Below are positions 38,599 through 50,620 of a stretch of DNA of 64,000 bases, piece after piece; position 1 is the stretch's first letter, and each line of letters begins with the position of its first letter. The stretch lies in assembly GCA_947179485.1 (NCBI GenBank), contig OX359250.1:36362783-36426782 (forward strand), given 5' to 3'. The notes below the pieces were generated by a model. That model had not been told where the DNA came from and did not search any database. It was given only the letters and a program-made list of their open reading frames with translations. The translations under genes were made by a program, and so were the position numbers. This DNA comes from Allacma fusca (Eukaryota > Arthropoda > Collembola > Symphypleona > Sminthuridae).

Positions 38599-39187
38599 AC
38601 TGTACTGTAAATAAGTGATAAAAGCCAGTCGTAAGTAGGAAGTAAGAGAAAATAAATAGGAAATGACGATGGGCGGATGGGAAAGTAGAAAAGCGGGAAT
38701 GCTCTGAGTCAAAATATTTCCAAGGAAAATTGGTCTTATGTGACGGTAGAATTTTGAGTGGAGGGAAATGAACACGTAAATGAATTGACAATTCCCCCAA
38801 ATACAGTAAGTACCATTGAGAGCCCCAGTTAGGGAGAGGAGACTTCTCCTGCCACACATATGCGACACCGGAGTGTATCCCCATTAATTTCCAACGTATA
38901 TTTTCCCGTTGTATACATTACCATTCAGAGCTGGAAATGTTCAACAACGAGAGTTTATTATTTTGAGCTAATCCCATAGCCATGGCTTTCCAACGGAGTG
39001 CAGTCCTTGTTGATAGTGGGAAACAGTTGTTTGTCAGTTTATTTGCTGGGGAGTTGCTTGCGTGGAACTTTAAGTAAAGAGTGTGTAGTGGAGGTATGGA
39101 GTTGACAAACCTGTTTTAAAAGAGTCCGAGGCAAGGGAAACTTACGAAGGGAAATGTTTTGGGTGAACATTTCCAATACCAGTTCCA

Positions 39188-39235
39188 AGAGAGAGAGAGA
39201 GAGTGAGAGAGAGAGAGAGAGAAATAGAGAGAGAG
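39188..39235. repeat. (GA)n microsatellite
   Basis: GA tract interrupted by GTGAG and AAATAG. A shorter GA tract follows at about 39338-39353, with a nonamer at 39358. Confidence 0.95.
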
Positions 39236-39717
39236 GGAACGGAGGAGGAAATAAAAATAAAGCTGAGACGAGTCCACTTTTAACTAGGTTTTTACTTTCC
39301 TTTGGTACACACCAGCCTGGGTTATTTTCGGAAGCGAGAGAGAGAGAGAGAGACACTGGAGAAAGTTTACATTGTAACTGCGGAATGGGATTGTTTTGGT
39401 GAGTGAGAGGATATCTGTACTTTCTCCACGAGTCCATAAGAACCTTTGTAGCTTCTTGTATGTACACAGTCATTACATTGTGTACCTTCCTCCTCTCTCT
39501 CTCTCTCTTTCTCTCTTCACGTATGCATTACCCAGGGATGCATTCCGCTCCTAACATATGCATTTTGTGTGCTTTCTCCAATGCAATCATATGAATGGTG
39601 CCTGTACAATCATATGCATATGTGGGTACACACTCCTCTGCCCCCCGCTCGTATGTATGTAATTATCTGTGTGCATACTGCTGATGCTCTATTGAGGGCA
39701 CGTGGGCACTCTCACTA

Positions 39718-39878
39718 TAGGACGCTCTCCCTGAGAGCGAGTTCCCTGTAAGGACACAAATCGTTGAGAACATTCCCGTTTACCACAAAGTTAATTTTTC
39801 TCCTTGTGAGCGCGCACGCCATTACAAGTCAAATTTGGCATGGTCTCCAGGCGGTGCTGCTCTAGCGAGAGGCGACTG
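39718..39878 (+). mobile_element. 161-bp MITE copy, best complete example
   Basis: TA occurs on both sides (39716-39717 and 39879-39880). The left end reads TAGGACGCTCTCCCTGAGAG; the right end, reverse-complemented, reads CAGTCGCCTCTCGCTAGAGC. They share GCxCTCxCTxAGAGC-like order. The interior has GTAAGGACACAAATC, then CATTCCCGTTTACCACAAAG, TTAATTTTTCTCC and GTGAGCGCGC. No coding capacity. Ends beginning CAGT with TA target sites are typical of pogo/Tigger-type elements of the Tc1/mariner superfamily; that assignment is inference. Confidence 0.6.
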
Positions 39879-40800
39879 TAGAGTCATCTGGAGGTGCTCA
39901 TACATTCGTGTTCAATTCCATGCTTGTACTGTATTCCCATAAAATTGCATGTAGGGACGTATTCTTGCAGAACCATTTGCATCCTCAAAGCATTGATGTG
40001 ATGATGCTCATTATGTACATAAAATAGAATGAAATGCAGATAAAAAGTAGTGTGGAGAGAGAGAGAGGAATTGGAAATGAGAGAAAGAGAAAGTCCAGAG
40101 CAGCCGTTACTCCTCATATGGCCCCTGACGGAATACTACAGTAGATGCTAATACATCTTCCCCTTAAAAATACCAAAATGTGAGGGATAGAAGGCTAGGC
40201 TGTTGTAAGGGGGAAAATAGGATTTTTTCTCCTTAAAAATATGTGCAATTATTTTTTGTTTGCATTAGAGAAAGCGCTCCTGGTGGTTCCCACTGTGCAA
40301 TGTGGAAAGGCTCTGGGCTGCGTGGAGAAAGCAAAGGACTGTGCATCCCCAATCCCTGTACATTAGGATGGGTAGATACATTATATGCACGCAATATTTT
40401 GAGGAAGTCTGTAAAATTGTTGGGAACGGCCTTCTAAAACTTTGGTCCTCAAGACCTGAAACGAAATTTCAATAGCAACACCCGCCTAGGGACATTTCTC
40501 CGACCCAAATTTCGAAAGCAGGAAGCAACAGTAAACCAAAATGAGTCCACTCAGGACGACTGTATTTCGGAAGCCTTGCTTTCACCCAATTTTCCCTTAC
40601 TTTATAAGAAATGGGCTCAAGACGTGGTTAGAACTTTCTCCGCTTTCTCGAAGCGTTTTCCCTCAAAACTCCAGACGCACTCCTTCCCTTCCTATAATTT
40701 CCAATGCGTCTCCCTAATTTCTCGTACGAATGAAGAAGACTCCCTTATAATGGTAGCCTCCCTTGAGGATACAGATAACATGAAACTCCTACCGAGGTTT

Positions 40801-40852
40801 TCTTACACACACACACAAACATACACACACACATACACACACGTACACATGT
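40801..40852. repeat. (CA)n microsatellite with TA and GT interruptions
   Basis: CACACA blocks broken by AACATA, CATACA and CGTACA. Confidence 0.9.
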
Positions 40853-41204
40853 AAAGTAAAACTCCTTGATGCAGGCATATTTCCCCGATTAAACTCATTC
40901 TCTAAATTCCCTCCATTTATTTCTTAACAACTTTCTCCCCACACTCATGCTTACGCCTGGCCGTATAGAATATCCTGCACATAATAGACTTATGATTTCC
41001 AGATCCACTTTCTCCCAGCTGCATTGCGAGACATGTAGGTTTCGTGAGGCGTGCATATTACACACTGTACACGTCCTATTCAGTTTGAAAGGAGGGGGAT
41101 TCCAAGATGCATTGTGTACAAAAATTTCCCCATTCTCCCACAATGAGATTTTTTTCAAGAGCATTGGCTCTGTTATAATAGGAAGCATTACGTTTTCAAA
41201 TTAG

Positions 41205-43640
41205 GGATCTCCCGCTCCCCACATTTCTCAGCTCTCTTTTCAGCTTTGCGGTTCCCAACTTGCATGTAATGAAATCAGACTTAAACCCAGCTAATTTCCT
41301 GGAACATTCCAGGATCGTCTTACACTTTCACATATAAATTCCAGACTTGCTACGGACCTTTTATTAATACCAGCTAATGAGAACTTACGTCCTACTTTCA
41401 CACTATGTACGCCATTCAACACGCACATACATACATACATGTACGTAATAAGGTATACGTATCTACGTATGTATATACATATTGGTATCTATACATATAA
41501 ATGTACAAACACGTCATAGGATCTTACTTTCAGCCAAAAAAAAATCTCACTCGGGCAGGGTATTTATTTCCTCGTGATTTCTCCTCATCTATATCTGGCT
41601 TACTAGGTCTGAGGGGACAGGAGAAATTTCAGGGATAAAAATTCAAAAATTCTGGCCTCAAGTAAGAATTTTTTTTTTCTTGGGAGGGAAATTTCCCTCA
41701 GACCCATTACACGATAGTATGGGGAGATGGAATTAAATCAGGATCCCGTGTATTTTTCAGATTCTTGTGAAGATATTAAAATTAAATGTAAATACTCCCC
41801 AGTAATTTTTAATGTCCCGGTCCAAATGGGATTTTCTTTTTGGGTCGGAGAAAGTGGGATTCATTTATAAATATTCCGGGAATATTTCCGGGAATAAAAT
41901 TCATTTATTCTCGGAATTAAAGCCAAGGGACTTCCTCTCCAGGTAATCTTAGATCTAGTTCTGCCAAATACAAAAATTACACTAGTAACGTTCGGTTAAT
42001 GCGAGGGATTTTTCCAAGTCGGTCACTGCTCCCAGGAAAACCTCAGAGTGTGGATTCCCTTTCGTGTACATAAAGAATAGGCGTCAATAATTTTTTTTTT
42101 AAAAGGGAGGGCTTCCCTTGAGAACTCATCTAGGTGTAGGGACTGATACTCGGGAGTTATAATACTGTAGTAGAGCATATAAGAGGTATGGCTTCAACAA
42201 TGGAAGGATGTAGAACAAATCTAGAATTAGCTTCCCCGTCCGTACGCTAATAATGGGAGCCATTACACATGAGCGAACATCTCTCTTAATTCCGAAGCTT
42301 TCTCCAAAAGCGAGTGAGAGAGAGAGAGAGAGAAAGAGGAGTTGAGAGGAGAGAGTTGGATTCAGTAAAGAAAATTCATTTGCCTCGAGGGACCAGATAA
42401 AGAATCCATTTTTGTCGTAGGAAAAAATGAAAAGGAAATCTGAAAAAGCCGAGGGGTCTACAATTTTTATGGGTACATCAGATACACACATATGCACATC
42501 CCTGGAATTCCTATCCATTGAAAAAACGGGGTTTTTTAAAGAATGGCCTTAAAATAGCGTCTACATATACATATGTGCACGTTTAAAAAGCGTCTAAATA
42601 TTTTCGTTGACTGATACCATACTAAAACTAAAGAGATAAATATGTTGATAATACAGAGATCAAGTCTAATTTAAATTATACCAATATGCTACATATTGAA
42701 AGATTCTGATGTGAAGATTGTGACATAGCTTTTGTTAAAATAGGAATACTAAAACTTTGCTGCGGACTGTACAGACTACCAAAATATATTTTCCTCCCGT
42801 CGTAGCTTTTATAATAAGCATTGCAATCTTAAAATAAATAAAAAATCACTTGATTCGCCTAATATTTCTACAATATTTTCAGCTTCCAAAAGCGACCAAA
42901 GAATAGCCGCATTTTAGGGGGGGGGAAATTGAAATATTTTTTTATTCCCAGACTTTTCATTGTAAAAATAATGTTTTGAGGCTCAATGCTATACAATTTT
43001 ATGGGATTTCTAAGGAGCTGTTTGTTAGGTCCGTGTGTAAAAATTTATCGCACATGAGCTACAAATTTTAAGCTACGCTCGAAAAAAAGGAGAATTTCAC
43101 AGAAGTGTGGTAGGAGTTGGAAGAATTCATTTAGTTCCTGAGTAAGAATTATTGGCTGTGCTGAAAAAATTGATTTCATTTAAAGACTTGTAACAAATGA
43201 TTTTTAAAATTATTTCTTGTTAATTTTTCTCGAAAAAGTTGCGGAAGAAACTCATGGTTACATTGGATTTTTTAGGGTTTTGGGGCAGCGTGATACTCTT
43301 TCACTTATATACTTGGTATTTTAAACTAGGGGGAGGATTTGTGGTTCCCTGTAGATATCTCCATGTGAGGTTGTGGACTCTGGCACTTTTCAAATATTAC
43401 ATGGCCATAATGTCAAAATAATGTGTGAAAGCCAAGAAGACTTGGAGTCGTGGGAATAGAATTGATATTAAAGAGTATATAAATAGGTTTATCGGAAGGA
43501 AATCAGACGCGTGATAAATGAAGTTCAATTTCATCTGCTTTGATTGACATTCAAATCGTGGCGGGAGGAATGGTTGTTGGATGGGATAAGAATGATAAGG
43601 ATAAAAATGAGAAAACAATGAATTCTTTCCCCTTTTGGTT
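41205..43640. other. spacer without a recognisable gene
   Basis: A small palindrome AATATTCCGGGAATATT sits at about 41867-41883 and is partly repeated as TTTCCGGGAAT. (GA)n at 42311-42332. Nonamer at 41847-41855 (+), variant near 42298 (-). The 130-aa - strand frame at 42126-42518 owes a Ser/Leu run to the GA tract and is not recognisable. Confidence 0.5.
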
Positions 43641-43671
43641 CACTCTCCCAGCTCAGTCCTCTCGTCTCCCT

Positions 43672-43736
43672 CTCTCTCTCTCTCTCTCTCTTGATTCTTT
43701 GGTGATACGGATGAGAGGGAGAGAGAGAGAGAGAAA
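43672..43736. repeat. (CT)n and (GA)n inverted pair
   Basis: A CT run at 43672-43692 and a GA run at 43718-43736 are separated by about 25 bp, so the single strand can fold into a hairpin with a 19-bp GA:CT stem. Confidence 0.85.
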
Positions 43737-44219
43737 GGGAGAGAGTGAGCAGAGGAAAGTGATATCTACAGCTAGTTTTTTCATTGGATTTTGGAGCGAG
43801 GAAAGCGGATGAAAATCCATGGGGAAATTGCCGAAGGCGGAAGAAAACGCGTCAGACTTGTTCGTGTTGATAGGAAAAGAAAGGTCAGTCAGTCAGTTTG
43901 CCTCTGCGTCAATGCTACTGCTCCAAGTGGGAGACTCGGAGTAAGTGAAAGCGATAGAAAATGAAAGGAGAAAGTTGGATTTCCTTCTATCTTTCCCTCC
44001 GTCTCTCTATTTTTCCATCGAGATCTTTTTCAACTTGAAAACATTGACGGGTATTTTTTATCCATTTCTCTCTCTCTCTCTCTCTTTTCCTTTTGCTTCT
44101 TCCCTTCCGCCATCCCGGTATCAGTCAAGTTTTTTAAGCATTTTCAGCTGCACTGAATTCCGATCCCAGTCCTCTGTTTCTGTCCATCGACCATTCCAGA
44201 GATTATTATTGGACTCTCT

Positions 44220-44850
44220 CCTCCCCGGCAAGTCCCATTTCTCCAACGGAAGGCCACTTTCTCATTCTCCACCTCGGAAGAAAGTCCTTTTTCTTCTGAA
44301 CCACTGTAACTTCACTTCCTCAGAAAACTCCCACTTTCTCCTGTGCTCAAGGAGCATTATTTTCTCTTGAGAAATTCTCCTTCTCCCTTTTCCTGGGCAA
44401 AATGGACTTTCTCTGGAAAAATCCACTTTTTCTGATCCTCCAGAAAATTCACCTTCTCTGGAGGAATCGACTCTTTAGTTGCACTTTCTCCCTTCCACAC
44501 TGGAAAAAGCCGCTTTCTCTTGCGAGGAAAACCGCTTCCCCAACACTGGAAAACATCTCCCTTCTCCTGAGAAATTGTTTTTTCCATTTTCCTGAATAAA
44601 ATCAACTTATTAAAGGGAACTTCCCCGTTTTTCGTTTTTTTTTTGGTGAGGGTTCTGCAGAGAAAGTACACTTTTGGATTTGATAGGATTAACTTTCTCA
44701 AGAGAAAGTCCAATTTTTCTTCCCCTCACTTTCTTTTTCTCGACTTTCTCCAACCTTGGAGAAAATGTACTTTCTCCCGGAGAAAGTCTGATTTCTCTTG
44801 AGCTATTTTATTTCCCTATCCTTGAAAAATTGGCTTTCTCCGGAGGATTT
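44220..44850. repeat. cluster of alternating ACTTTCTCC / GGAGAAAGT hairpins
   Basis: Exact ACTTTCTCC at 44333, 44483, 44743 and 44769 and GGAGAAAGT at 44779, plus one-base variants such as GACTTTCTCTGGAAAAATCC (44403), CTCCAGAAAATTCACC, GCTTTCTCTTGCGAGG and GGCTTTCTCCGGAGG (44832). Blocks of 20-40 bp alternate strand, giving many small dyads; ACTTTCTCCC-GGAGAAAGT at 44769-44787 is the cleanest. The 118-aa - frame and the + frames here have FPRKRK or FLLRN-like repeats from this pattern and are not considered genes. Confidence 0.7.
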
Positions 44851-44889
44851 GACCTCCAAATAGGAAGCCCGGACGTTAATTGAATTTGC

Positions 44890-46555
44890 TATATTGCAAG
44901 AGTTTATGGGACCTGAAAGCCATCCGTAAAATATACACTGTACTGAGAGACCACGAATACCGCTAGGATTGGGATAATTAAGTATATCTATGTCTTCTGA
45001 GCAGTAAGATCTGTAATTTATCAGGTACATGACACTGTACCGAAGGTATCTATCCAAAGGTTACACTTGAAAGTAATTCATTTCCATGCGATAGAGCAAG
45101 CCTGGGAATCAAAGGAGCTAAAATAGAACTATTTCAATATTTATGAAACTTCTGCAAAAACTTCCACTGGAACTTCCTTAAATAATTGTCCTTAAATTTT
45201 TAAGCGGACTTTTCCTTCGGCGATATATCTTGTATTTATTATCTATACCTCATATGCGTCTATAATTTAACACTGCTTATAGTTTGGGATAGTGTAGAAA
45301 ATAGCTCGGATCCATAAATGAGAATATTCCCAAATCTGTACACAACTAACTTGTTCATGTCAAGTTCAAGAGTTGCAAAATTATATTTCACCGATTCAAT
45401 CCCATTATTTTGAAGTCCCTTAAAGGGAAAAAATAACCCTTTTTAATAGGATCGTCTAATAAAGCGAAAAGCGAATATTCTGCTAAATTGGACGTGTAAC
45501 GTGTGTTTTCGTATCTTGGGGAGAAAATTCTCTTATAAAAAAGGGAGGCTCGAGTGTCTACACTTTATTTGATAGAAATGTAGAAGGAGCCTCGAATAGT
45601 AGCGTGTTGTTAGTGAAGAGGCAAACTGACCCGGAGGCAGTTTCCACGAAGAGCAAGATGAAGTAGAGGGACGTTAAAATGCATGGGTGTGTGTAGATGA
45701 TTGTGAGAGTCGTAGTGAAGGAGTATTTTGCTTTTATAATAATTGGAAAAGTAAGATGATTTTGCTTCTTCACCGACGGTACTTACTTTAACATTTGATG
45801 AGATGATGGAGGGTGGGAGGGGAAATTAATTTGAATGTGTGTCTAGTGTTTGGCGTTATTTTGATGAGGGGAAGATCAAAGATTTTGGACGGAGTCTGCC
45901 TTCTATGGAAAAGAGTAACGTGTGCGTGGAAGCCTTGAGTGGTAATAAGTTGTTAGGTTGAGGTATTCCTATTGGGACAGAGGGGGGAATTTTAAAGGGG
46001 ATCTGAACCCACAGCCCGTACATTTACATAACATGGACATCCACATGATGGAGCAGAAGCGAGTGATAAAAGGATGAAAAGAGGAAAAATGTTTGTGTAA
46101 TTTAATGTGAGTTACATGAAGGTAGCCAATCTACTTTGTCTGTTTACTGCACTGCGGCTAATGTGATTTGTTCAGTTCATTCCAGGAAGTAATCACAGAG
46201 TTGGAAGGAGACTTGTGTCAATGTTACATCAGTTAACAAATCACTCCATATGGTCTCATGATCATTAAACCTTTAAAGGACCCCATCACAGGCATAAATT
46301 CCCACCCGACTCCACACACACACACACAGGCATGTGAAGCCTACGTGAGTCATGTCAAGAACCCACTGCAGCACACATGTATGTATGAATGTATAACACT
46401 ATATTTGCATTACAGATGTTTCCTAATAGAGGACTGGCCTCGAATCATTAGCGCGATGTACAAAGGGCAGCGCTTATGTACGTATGGACATGTAAATGTA
46501 CAGTGGGTCTGGAGCGTCGGTGCCAAACAGTGCTGCCGCTGGGAGAAGTTATCTT
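44890..46555. other. spacer without a recognisable gene
   Basis: No exact nonamer and only a short CA run (about 46312-46328). Small frames at 44803-45057 (-), 45558-45773 (-) and 46258-46557 (+) lack recognisable domains. Confidence 0.5.
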
Positions 46556-46558
46556 AAA

Positions 46559-47314
46559 ACCTTGAACTCGACTCGAACTCGAACTTTAGATACTTGAACT
46601 CGACTTAATCTGTACTTGAACTCGACTAGATTTTTGCTTGAACTCGACTAGATTTTTGCTTGAACTCGACTAGAGTTTGCTTGAACTCGACTAGATTATT
46701 GCTTGAACTTGATTAGATTTTTGCTTGAACTCGACTAAATCTGTACTTGAACTCGACTAAATCTGTACTTGAACTCGACTAAATCTGTACTTGAACTCGA
46801 CTAAATCTGTACTTGAACTCGACTAAATCTGTACTTGAACTCGACTAAATCTGTACTTGAACTCGACTAAATCTGTACTTGAACTCGACTCGAACTCAAC
46901 TCGAACTTTGCTTGAACTCAACTCGATCTATACTTGAACTCAAATAGAACTTCCCTTGAACTCAACTCGAACTTCACTTGAACTCAACTCGAACTTTACT
47001 TGAACTCGACATTACTTAAACTGGATTCGAGTTGAAGTTTGAACTCAGTTCGATTTTGAAGTTTGAACTCAGCTCCTGTTACTTGACGTTGACTCGTACC
47101 TGATCTTAATTAGTACTTGAACTTGACATTTATTTAATCTTTATTATTACTTGAACTTGACTCTTATTTAATCTTGATTAGTACTTGAACTTGACTTTTA
47201 TCTAATCTCGATTAGTATCTACTTGAACTTGACTCTTATCTAATCTCGATTAGTACTTGAACTTGACTTTAAGTTAATCTCGATTATTACTTGAACTTGA
47301 CTTTATTACTTGAA
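46559..47314. repeat. GAACTCGACT satellite-like array (22-bp to ~34-bp units)
   Basis: Three zones share the key word TTGAACTCGACT. At 46559-46744 it is a variable 22-mer with TAGATTTTTGC. At 46745-46876 there are six consecutive identical 22-mers made of ACTTGAACTCGACT followed by AAATCTGT. After a transitional zone (46877-47100, TCAACTCGAACTT variants), the 47101-47314 zone has five or six about 34-bp units with ACTTGAACTTGACT, then TTATCTAATCTCGATTAGT. The perfect core flanked by diverged units indicates recent expansion from the middle. Stops occur in all frames. Confidence 0.92.
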
Positions 47315-47949
47315 AATAAAATTCAACCGAGACTTCAGTATCTACTCCTACCAAATTCAAATAGAATTTCATACTTTGATCTTGACTGTTGGTACAACGT
47401 CTATTACATTTGTCCCAGGCTTGACCTTAAATTAACCAACCCTCGCCCAACTCCCCAACTCTTTCCGATCTTGAAATACACCCAGTCCTCTCACCTTGTT
47501 ACATAAGCCTGAGCACAATTCTGACAGGAAGAAATCTCAAAAGAAAAGTCAAGGGCCTTGTGAAGCATTGCAGTTAATTATATGAATCCTGCCTATACTT
47601 GCCTCCTTTATAAAACATAACCAGCTCATACATGCACACATTCGCATCCACATCCATTCCCAGAGTCCAGTGTGAACTGCAAAACATTCTACGTCATCAC
47701 TCCTTCAAGCCTTCACGAAATCTGCTTCTTCAAATTTTTGGCTTCCAATATTCTCTCCAAAATTGTCCAAAAAACACATTAAAACAAACATCCACCCAAT
47801 AAGTCCACATATGCACGTCAACTGACTACAGAAACATTTATTAAATTTTTTATACACCATTTATCTATAAAATTTTAACAAATAAAAATTAATTTTAACA
47901 GCCATAGTAGTAAGACAGGCTTGAATCTATTTGCCCCTCCAGAGGAAAT

Positions 47950-48096
47950 GAACCCACAAGAGGGTACCCCCTTATTACGAGAGCAAACTGGGAAAGCTCT
48001 CGGAGAAAAATTAACGTTGTGGTAAATGGGCCCGTGTCTAAATATTTTTGCCCCTGTGAAAGGAAACCCTGCTCTTATATCTTAGATGGACCTCTA
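47950..48096 (-). mobile_element. MITE-like copy, ~145 bp
   Basis: On the - strand: TAGAGGTCCATCTAAGATAT, AAGAGCAGGG, then GGGGCAAAAATATTTAGACA, CATTTACCACAACGTTAATT, TTTCTCCGAGAGC and CTCTCGTAATAAGGGGGTAC. The order of blocks matches the copies at 33.05, 39.72, 48.8 and 56.1 kb. The ends share a GAGG-CC-CT-A-GAGCA pattern. Exact termini uncertain. Confidence 0.5.
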
Positions 48097-48301
48097 TAAC
48101 GAAAATGCCTACAAGACGACACTCTCTGCGTGGGGGCCGTTCAGTCTCTTTGCGTTGCGTAACTTGAGCCGAAGCTATAACCTAATTAAGATGAATCAAA
48201 CATAGTCCGGTTTTCTCTGAGCACAAACTTGTTCCCTTTCGGATCGAATCAACCATTGAAATTACTCCTCTCCTTCCTTCCCTTCCTTTGTATTTATATC
48301 T

Positions 48302-48302
<1 letters not shown>

Positions 48303-48341
<39 letters not shown>
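48303..48341. repeat. (GA)n microsatellite
   Basis: About 19 uninterrupted GA units. Confidence 0.95.
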
Positions 48342-48344
<3 letters not shown>

Positions 48345-48809
48345 CTCAAAATACATGTACATTTACCATTTTATCCCATACAGATTGATGAGCTGATTTT
48401 CTTGAAGGGAACAAAATTACTGGAGCGTCATGTAAGTCAGAGCCAAGTTGACTTTTATTTTAGGACAACATCAAGTCTCCTCCTCTCCTGTATTTGAGTA
48501 GTATGACATTTCCTTAACGAAGCTTACTTTTTAAATTACTCCGTCCATGTACAGTCCATTCTTCCCATGACAGTCCCCTACGATCAGAATCTCCCAATCT
48601 CTTAATTTTATTCTCTCCAAAGCTAATGAATTCCAACCCATTCCTTCCCTCTCAATACGGTACAAAAGTGTGGGGAATATAAATTCCCAGGTAGAAATTC
48701 CCCGTCAAAAAAGAATACTTTCTCTTCCCTAGAATTATTAAGACATACATATTTCCGCTTATCACAATCATTTCTCCTTTCCAAGTAGACACCTGGACAT
48801 TAAACACAA

Positions 48810-48952
48810 AACAAGTCCCCTTACAAGAGCCGGTTATAAATATTGGGGAAGATTTGGGTCATTTACCTCAATGTTGATTCCTCTCTGAGAGGATAAGTCA
48901 AAGAGTCAGATTTTTTGGGAGGGAGGAGTGCCGTTATAAAGGGAAAGTTCTG
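48810..48952 (+). mobile_element. MITE-like copy, ~143 bp
   Basis: Left part AACAAGTCCCCTTACAAGAG, core GGGTCATTTACCTCAATGTT then GATTCCTCTC. The right end reverse-complemented is CAGAACTTTCCCTTTATAAC then GGCACTCC, followed by TA at 48953-48954. Its end carries ACTTTCCC, one base from the nonamer. A partial core also lies just upstream at 48741-48788 (TTTCCGCTTATCACAATCAT). Confidence 0.45.
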
Positions 48953-49705
48953 TATATGGAAGTATTCACAATCAGCGTAACTACGAGACAATGATGAGAG
49001 TTTCTCTCCCCTCACCACAGCTCATCTGTGTGTGAGGCTGGAGCTCTTCTGGAGCACTCCCATTACGCCAACCTTGGGGCTTAACCTAGAAACAACTTTC
49101 CCCGAAAATAACTTTCACCAAAACTTCTCCTCTCATATGTGTCTTGTTTATATGTGTCCATTTCCCTTTCAACGTCTCTCCGCAGCCATCATTGAAGTGG
49201 ATTTTTTCCCCTGTGTGGATATCAACATTTATATAGTATAGGTACATATATGTAGATATAGATATGTATAGAGACCCTTTGTATATGTACACATTTGGAT
49301 CCCATTGAAAACACACGAGTTTAATTTACATTCCCCTTTAGCAAAATTACATCCTACAATCCCTGTAACCTCTACAATCCCTCAACTGTACAATGTAAAC
49401 ATGCCTTTTCAATCGCAAATAAAAGCAACACGAGCGGGTGTGAGTTACAAGGTTATTAGGATCTGTGCTCTAATTTCGGATTGTCTCTTCCAAGCCACTC
49501 TGTCTATTCCTCGAGCCGGAAAGCAGATCAGCCAATCAAGACGTTTTGTATGGGAAGGAGCTCTAATGGGAACTTGGAAGTGGTTAGGGGAACATTTCCC
49601 AATAGCGTTATCAAAGTATAGGAGTCACGTGGCGGCTGTAATGTAGAGGCCCATTTTTTTTTAAAGAAATGGATACCTTTCCTAGCCACGTGTCCAATTA
49701 CTGTA

Positions 49706-49800
49706 CAGTGAACTCTCCTTCCGAGGGCATCCCTCAAAGGAAATGAGTTAGGACTTATTTAGTGCCCTTTTTGTACAAGGGCACTTTTACAAGGAACAAA
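49706..49800 (+). mobile_element. MITE-like left end
   Basis: TA (49704-49705), then CAGTGAACTCTCCTTCCGAG and GGCATCCCTC. No convincing right end; AGTGCCC-TTTTTGTACA-AGGGCACT (about 49760-49788) is a small hairpin inside. Confidence 0.35.
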
Positions 49801-49859
49801 TCTGAGGATTCAATTTCCACAACCAAAAAACCTGTAAAAAGGAAAATGTGCTTAAAGGT

Positions 49860-50620
49860 GTATACATGTATGTGCGAAAATGTTACGAGAAATAATTTGT
49901 TTGTCAGAAATGTGACATCAAAAATGTAACTTGTGACGGAAAAATATTTCAAGAAATTTTTTTATACAAACTATACAAACTCGTTACAACAAAAAATTAT
50001 AAGAGATAGAAAAACATTCCCAGGAAAAAATGTCTGCACAGAAAAAAGTCACAAAGAATATCTAATAGTTTCTGATAGAAAAATATTCTAAGAAAAAAGC
50101 TGTTCATGTAAACACGTTACAACGAATAAAAGAAGCAAATATTTTTTAAAAAACATTTGAATGCATAATAATGCAAAAATAATGTAACACTGGTTTGTTT
50201 GTGTTACAAAATATTTTTTAAACTCGTTATTGTAAATGTATGTGAGAATAAATACATTTTTTTGAAGAAAAAATAGAACAAATATTGTAGAAAGTTTGTG
50301 AAGTTTGTTGCAGTGTAGCACGTTACAAGAAAAAATGAAAGAAATTTTGCATCTAAGAAATAATATGTTACATCAAAACCGTTGGAAGAAATAATTTGTT
50401 CCATGAAACCCACTCGAAGACATCATTTTTGTTAAGAAACGTTCAAAGAAATAATTTGTTAGAAAAAATCCTTCGAAGAAATAATTTGTTAGAAAAGTCC
50501 TTCGAAGAAATAATTTGTTAGAAAAAATCTTTCGAAGAAATAAGTTTTACTACACGAAAACGTTCCAAAAAATAATTTTTGACATGAAATTCTTGAAGGA
50601 ACAGTATATGGAACATTATA
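49860..50620 (+). repeat. degenerate ~30-bp tandem repeat (GAAGAAATAATTTGTT)
   Basis: The unit GTTAGAAAAAATCC-TTCGAAGAAATAATTT is nearly perfect at about 50440-50540 (four copies, one missing two bases) and fades outward: CGAGAAATAATTTGTTTGTC at 49886, CTAAGAAATAATATGTTACA at 50354, GGAAGAAATAATTTGTTCC at 50385, CCAAAAAATAATTTTTGACA at 50566. The AT-rich frames on the - strand are translations of it. Confidence 0.75.

Noticed and set aside
46559..47314. Possible CRISPR array or coding repeat
   Set aside because: Contiguous 22-bp and 34-bp units without spacers, and stops in all frames.
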